Below, in pieces: positions 60,736 through 64,000 of a stretch of DNA of 64,000 bases. The position numbers and the translations under genes are program-made. The DNA comes from a gamma proteobacterium NOR5-3 (GTDB taxonomy: Bacteria > Pseudomonadota > Gammaproteobacteria > Pseudomonadales > Halieaceae). The stretch is taken from contig DS999406.1 in the NCBI GenBank assembly GCA_000158155.1, forward strand, positions 266,006 through 330,005. Direction: 5' to 3'. The notes below the pieces were generated by a model that ran no database searches, had not been told where the DNA came from, and saw only the letters and a program-made list of their open reading frames with translations. Numbering within the stretch: the first letter of the stretch is position 1; each line of letters starts with the position of its first letter.

Positions 60736-63012
60736 TTACTGGAAGCGGTATTCGACGGTGACAAAGCCCGTGGTGGGCGGGCCGAAGAAGACCGTTGTGT
60801 TGTTCTCAAGACCCAGAGCCGAGGGGCAGCCACTGGTTCCAAAGCAATAGCCTGCCGTACGGTACTCTTCGTCCGTCAGGTTCTTGCCGTGCAGACCCAC
60901 CAGCCAGCGCTCATCGCCACTGGTCCAGACGATGCTGGCGTTCAACAGGCCGTAAGCTTCCTGATCGATATCCGCGGCGGCAATCTCAAATTGCTGCACA
61001 TCACCTTTGTAGGAGTAATTGGTATTAATCAGTAACGTGCCGCCTGCCAGGTCCGTGTTGTAGCTCAAACCAACAAAGGCCATTTCTTCTGGCGTGTTCT
61101 GAATATCTCGATCACTGGAGACATCTACGCCGCCGACGAGATACTCCTTGAACGAAGCATCCAGCAGGCTGGCAGAAAACTGCATGCTGAAGTTTTCGGT
61201 AAAGAGCAGGTTACCCTCGATCTCAAGACCCGAGATTTCGGACTGTCCGGCGTTGGTCACGGTACCTACAAAACTATCGTTGACGCCGTCACCATCACTA
61301 TCTACGCCCACCGATCCGGGAATCTGCATATCCTGATAATCGCTGTAGAACAATGCAACATTGGTAATAGCCCGACCGCCCCACCACGTCGATTTAACGC
61401 CCACTTCCCAGGAATCCAGCTCTTCCGGGTCAAAGCCCTGTTCCACCGCTGGCGTGGCAAAGTTGGCACCCCGGGGATCGAAGCTCCCCGCTTTCCAGCC
61501 CTGGCTGTACCCACCGTAGATCTTGATGTCATCACTTAGGGCATAGCTCAGGTTCGCCCGCGGCGAGAAGTCGTAGTAGGTTCGCTGGGCTTCATAGTCG
61601 CTGGTTGCAGCCAGCAAAATGGCGCTGTCGTTGCCAAAGAAGGGTGAGCCGGTGCCAAGGTAGGTGCCCCGAAAAATATCGGCAGTTCGCTCATCCTCTG
61701 TATAGCGACCGCCCACAGACAAAGACCAACGATCGGTGAGCTCATAAGTCAGATCACCAAACACCGACCAGGATTTGGTCTCCACAGTACCGCCGGTGTA
61801 CGCGGTCAGTCCGCCCGGCGCCAGAAGGCCCAGCACCACATCGAAATCGTTGGAGGCCTCGGCATCGAGATAGTAGTAGCCCAGCACAAGATTTACGCGG
61901 TCGGTGTTCCACAGCAGCTGGAATTCCTGACTGAACTGCTCGTTGTCGTAGATAACCGGCGCATCAAAGTCGGGGCTTGCGAGGCTGTCAAAGTCGATAA
62001 CGGACTCGGTCAAATCTTCGCGGCCTGCGGTAATGGAGCGCAGCGTCATGGTATCGCTGACATTCCAATCGACCGAGGCCATCCAGCCTTCGGACTCCAC
62101 CTGGTTATTGCCGTTAATGCCCGCGGTGGTCGGCAGGACACTGGCGCCGGCGTTAGTATCAAACACGCTGCTCGGCGACGGAGTGCCACTGATGGCGCCG
62201 GGATACGGCCGCCAACCGGCTACTGCCGACGATTGATCATCGGTATTGTCATAGGCGACGCGAACCAGAATGTCTTCGCTAGGCTCCCATTCAGCCGACA
62301 GTCGGTATCCAAAGATATCTTTGTCATACTGCTCACCACCGGTGAACAGGTTGTCGCCGAAGCCATCGCGGTTGAAAGAGGCGACGGTGGCACCTACCCG
62401 AAAGCTATCGCTCACAGGCACAGACACGGTGCCCACCAGGTCAGCCTGATTGTAAGTACCGTAGGAAGCACGGACGTTGGCCTGCACCTCGTCAGACAAT
62501 CGGCGGGTCACATACTTGATTGCGCCGCCCACCGCATTACGTCCATACAGTGTTCCCTGAGGTCCACGCAGCACCTCGATACGCTCTACGTCATAGATAT
62601 CCAGCAGTGCGCCCTGAGGGCGTGCCAGATATACGTCATCCAGATACAGAGCCACACCCTGCTCGAATCCCGCTAATGGGTCCTGCTGACCGACACCGCG
62701 AATAAACGCGGTGAGCGTTGTGTTGGTTGCTCGCGATGGCTCGAGGGTAACGCTGGGAATAGACTGCGCAAGCTCGGTAAGGTCCTGAGCACCGGCCAGG
62801 CGCAACGCGTCTCCGCTCAACGCGGTCACAGCGATAGGCACGTCCTGCAGGTTTTCTGCCCTGCGTCGAGCGGTTACCAGAACTTCTTCAAGAGCCAGCG
62901 ATGGCTCTTGCGACTGTGCAGAAACCAGCGGTGATGCAGCCGCCGATAACAACAGTGATGCAAAAGTCGTTGCGGCAATGAGGGGTTTACGGACGGGAGT
63001 TCTGTTGGACAT
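60736..63012 (-). CDS. TonB-dependent outer membrane receptor
   Basis: 758 residues from the ATG at 63012 (AGGTG 7 bases upstream; a GTG three codons earlier is in frame). A signal peptide ends near SAQSQ. The TonB box is EEVLVTARRR, and the plug domain has VPIAVTALSGDAL, RGVGQQDPLAG and VERIEVLRGPQGTLYGRNAVGG. The barrel from ~220 ends in VEYRFQ with a C-terminal aromatic. The branch is that of marine proteobacterial receptors for organic nutrients rather than classical siderophores. It is controlled by the paired operators at 63079-63124. A symporter gene lies upstream. Confidence 0.92.
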   Translation of the reverse strand: MSNRTPVRKPLIAATTFASLLLSAAASPLVSAQSQEPSLALEEVLVTARRRAENLQDVPIAVTALSGDALRLAGAQDLTELAQSIPSVTLEPSRATNTTLTAFIRGVGQQDPLAGFEQGVALYLDDVYLARPQGALLDIYDVERIEVLRGPQGTLYGRNAVGGAIKYVTRRLSDEVQANVRASYGTYNQADLVGTVSVPVSDSFRVGATVASFNRDGFGDNLFTGGEQYDKDIFGYRLSAEWEPSEDILVRVAYDNTDDQSSAVAGWRPYPGAISGTPSPSSVFDTNAGASVLPTTAGINGNNQVESEGWMASVDWNVSDTMTLRSITAGREDLTESVIDFDSLASPDFDAPVIYDNEQFSQEFQLLWNTDRVNLVLGYYYLDAEASNDFDVVLGLLAPGGLTAYTGGTVETKSWSVFGDLTYELTDRWSLSVGGRYTEDERTADIFRGTYLGTGSPFFGNDSAILLAATSDYEAQRTYYDFSPRANLSYALSDDIKIYGGYSQGWKAGSFDPRGANFATPAVEQGFDPEELDSWEVGVKSTWWGGRAITNVALFYSDYQDMQIPGSVGVDSDGDGVNDSFVGTVTNAGQSEISGLEIEGNLLFTENFSMQFSASLLDASFKEYLVGGVDVSSDRDIQNTPEEMAFVGLSYNTDLAGGTLLINTNYSYKGDVQQFEIAAADIDQEAYGLLNASIVWTSGDERWLVGLHGKNLTDEEYRTAGYCFGTSGCPSALGLENNTTVFFGPPTTGFVTVEYRFQ

Positions 63013-63078
63013 GGCGGACACCTGTAACGTTATTAGTTATATGAGCGCCGTGTGTCGCGGCACTTTGAGTCTTGTTTA

Positions 63079-63094
63079 TTCAACAACCGTTGAA
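63079..63094. promoter_or_regulatory. Operator-like dyad O2, TTCAAC-N4-GTTGAA
   Basis: TTCAAC AACC GTTGAA forms 6-bp arms, or 7 with the flanking A/T. It lies 30 bases downstream of the dyad in the promoter spacer, that is, after the predicted transcription start of the TonB receptor gene and on the same DNA face (about three helix turns). The same factor would bind both. Confidence 0.6.
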
Positions 63095-63102
63095 TGATCT
63101 GC

Positions 63103-63131
63103 AGGTTATTCAACAGTTGTTGAACTGTCAA
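63103..63131 (-). promoter_or_regulatory. TonB receptor promoter with operator dyad O1 filling its spacer
   Basis: On the minus strand TTGACA (63131-63126) is followed by 17 bases and TAACCT (63108-63103). The -35 is perfect and the -10 matches at three positions. The spacer holds a perfect palindrome TTCAACA-GT-TGTTGAA (63109-63124 on the plus strand). Binding there would block RNA polymerase, so a TetR- or LacI-size repressor is inferred. No regulator gene is in this part of the window. Confidence 0.6.
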
Positions 63132-63141
63132 GCTGTGAATA

Positions 63142-64000
63142 TTACATATCACCGCCGTGGCGACTCGCCTCACCGCGAGTAACGGCCAGACCGAACAAAC
63201 CGAAGGCCAGGGAGGCGAAAATGCCGTAACTCGCCGAGATCGCGGGGTTTGCGATGCCCATCACCAGATTGAAAAACAGATGCAGGCTCAACCCCAGTGC
63301 CGCCGCGCCGACCACGACCCACAGGGGAATGTGGCGGCGCAGAAGCACGCCAAAGAGCACGGGGACCAAAGACGCGGCGGCAAGGCCGTACACGCCTTTT
63401 TGCGCAAACAAACCAATAAGGGGCGGCGGATTCCAGGCCAGCAACACGCCTACAATACCCACGGCCACCAGTACCCAGCGCGACAACACCAGTCCATTAC
63501 TACTCTCTCCCGCAAGAGGCTTAACGATGTCGTTAACCACCATGGCCGACAGCGCGACCAGGATGCCATCAAGGGTGCTCATTCCCGCAGCCAGCAGCGT
63601 AAGAAATATAAACACCAACACATACTCGCCCCAGGCGGAGCTACCAAACTCATGCAGAAGGTATTCGCGCACAACCGTATCCTGCGCATCGATCTCAAGA
63701 CCTGCCAGACGCGCATAAAATCCGATCATTAGCATCAGGGTGAACAATGTGCCGACTACGGCCGTGGTGCCGATGAATTTACCGATATCCCTGTCACTGC
63801 GCAGATACAGGACCTTGGTGAGAATATGCGGCTGTAACATCAGCGCAAAGGTCACCACAAAGCCGCTGACAAACACCGAGAAGAAATCAAAATACAGATT
63901 GCTGCTGTCGTTAAAGGCCTGGGCATAGCTGCCCCCCACGGACTGGAGTGCGCCCAGGGGATCCCCGGAAAATATTTGAAGCCCTGAACAAACAGCACCA
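63142..64000 (-). CDS. Sodium:solute symporter (SSS family), C-terminal part
   Basis: The 3' part of the gene, 285 codons, open to the right edge. The seven or so helices seen include SVFVSGFVVTFALMLQPH, ILTKVLYLRSD, FIFLTLLAAGMSTLDGILVA (the SSS helix with the Na2-site serines) and PVLFGVLLRRHIPLW. The profile is that of ActP/PanF-like symporters for acetate, pantothenate or other carboxylates with Na+. It lies upstream of the TonB receptor gene on the same strand; with the ligase it may import an organic acid. The 130-base gap between them holds the operator dyads. Confidence 0.87.
   Translation of the reverse strand, partial: GAVCSGLQIFSGDPLGALQSVGGSYAQAFNDSSNLYFDFFSVFVSGFVVTFALMLQPHILTKVLYLRSDRDIGKFIGTTAVVGTLFTLMLMIGFYARLAGLEIDAQDTVVREYLLHEFGSSAWGEYVLVFIFLTLLAAGMSTLDGILVALSAMVVNDIVKPLAGESSNGLVLSRWVLVAVGIVGVLLAWNPPPLIGLFAQKGVYGLAAASLVPVLFGVLLRRHIPLWVVVGAAALGLSLHLFFNLVMGIANPAISASYGIFASLAFGLFGLAVTRGEASRHGGDM

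Noticed and set aside
1..64000. tRNA, rRNA, insertion sequence or prophage genes
   Set aside because: No tRNA-like cloverleaf, rRNA segment, transposase or phage gene was seen on either strand.

Overview
The window is chromosomal DNA of a GC-rich aerobic gammaproteobacterium, most likely a marine heterotroph of the Halieaceae (OM60/NOR5) kind. This is inferred from gene content, not from a marker gene: acyl-CoA dehydrogenases and CoA-transferases, a TonB-dependent receptor with a sodium/solute symporter, a Gld-type ABC transporter with a DUF4340 protein, an AlgP-like basic protein and polyamine catabolism. There are no rRNA or tRNA genes, CRISPR arrays, insertion sequences or phage genes. Coding density is high and many neighbours overlap by 1 to 8 bases, so most minus-strand runs are translationally coupled operons.

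Layout. 0-2.7 kb: a cut-off membrane-anchored protein, then a glutarate module (glutaryl-CoA dehydrogenase and a CaiB/BaiF CoA-transferase) with a divergent LuxR-type regulator. 3.7-7.2 kb: pirin, a KefF/G-like flavoprotein and a KefB/C-like antiporter in one coupled operon. 7.3-11.9 kb: polyamine use (PuuA-like glutamine synthetase, SpuC-like aminotransferase, APC permease), split by a 382-base gap that holds a cluster of structured repeats. 12-18.6 kb: a chalcone-isomerase-like secreted protein, a GlpD-like oxidase, a metallo-beta-lactamase-fold hydrolase, an HSL-type esterase, an iron alcohol dehydrogenase and a quinone oxidoreductase. 18.6-26.3 kb: a large S8 protease lipoprotein coupled to an MltF-like lytic transglycosylase, a membrane protein, a PQQ-type sugar dehydrogenase, an AlgP-like protein and two small membrane proteins. 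26.4-36.8 kb: RNase J-like and Nei proteins in one operon, a GPH-type transporter, DAHP synthase, a DUF481 protein, a MOSC protein with a serine hydrolase, glutathione reductase and a TauE-type permease. 36.8-41.5 kb: the Gld-like ABC system, whose ATPase gene carries a one-base frameshift. 41.5-46.3 kb: a secreted protein, a transglutaminase-like protein, an AT-richer methyltransferase, an Lrp regulator and a class V aminotransferase. 46.3-52.8 kb: a valine/isobutyrate operon (mmsA, acyl-CoA dehydrogenase, enoyl-CoA hydratase, HIBYL-CoA hydrolase, mmsB) with a divergent AraC regulator. 53-55.5 kb: a spermidine-synthase-like methyltransferase, a 2-hydroxyacid dehydrogenase and a ChrR-like cupin with an ECF-type promoter. 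55.5-64 kb: SDR, MFS exporter, UbiX, alpha/beta hydrolase, acyl-CoA ligase, TonB receptor and symporter, which look like uptake and activation of an organic, probably lipophilic or aromatic, substrate.

The strongest unexplained signal is the repeat cluster at 10194-10534. Three long hairpins have outer stems of completely different sequence, yet each stem is self-complementary. Each encloses a smaller covarying hairpin with a conserved 13-base loop; a fourth, degenerate copy and a plain 11-bp hairpin follow. Other points worth checking are the ATPase frameshift near 37421, paired TTCAAC/GTTGAA operators that fill the promoter spacer of the TonB receptor gene, a strong terminator placed just before the acyl-CoA ligase start, and a DUF4136-like remnant after the AraC gene.
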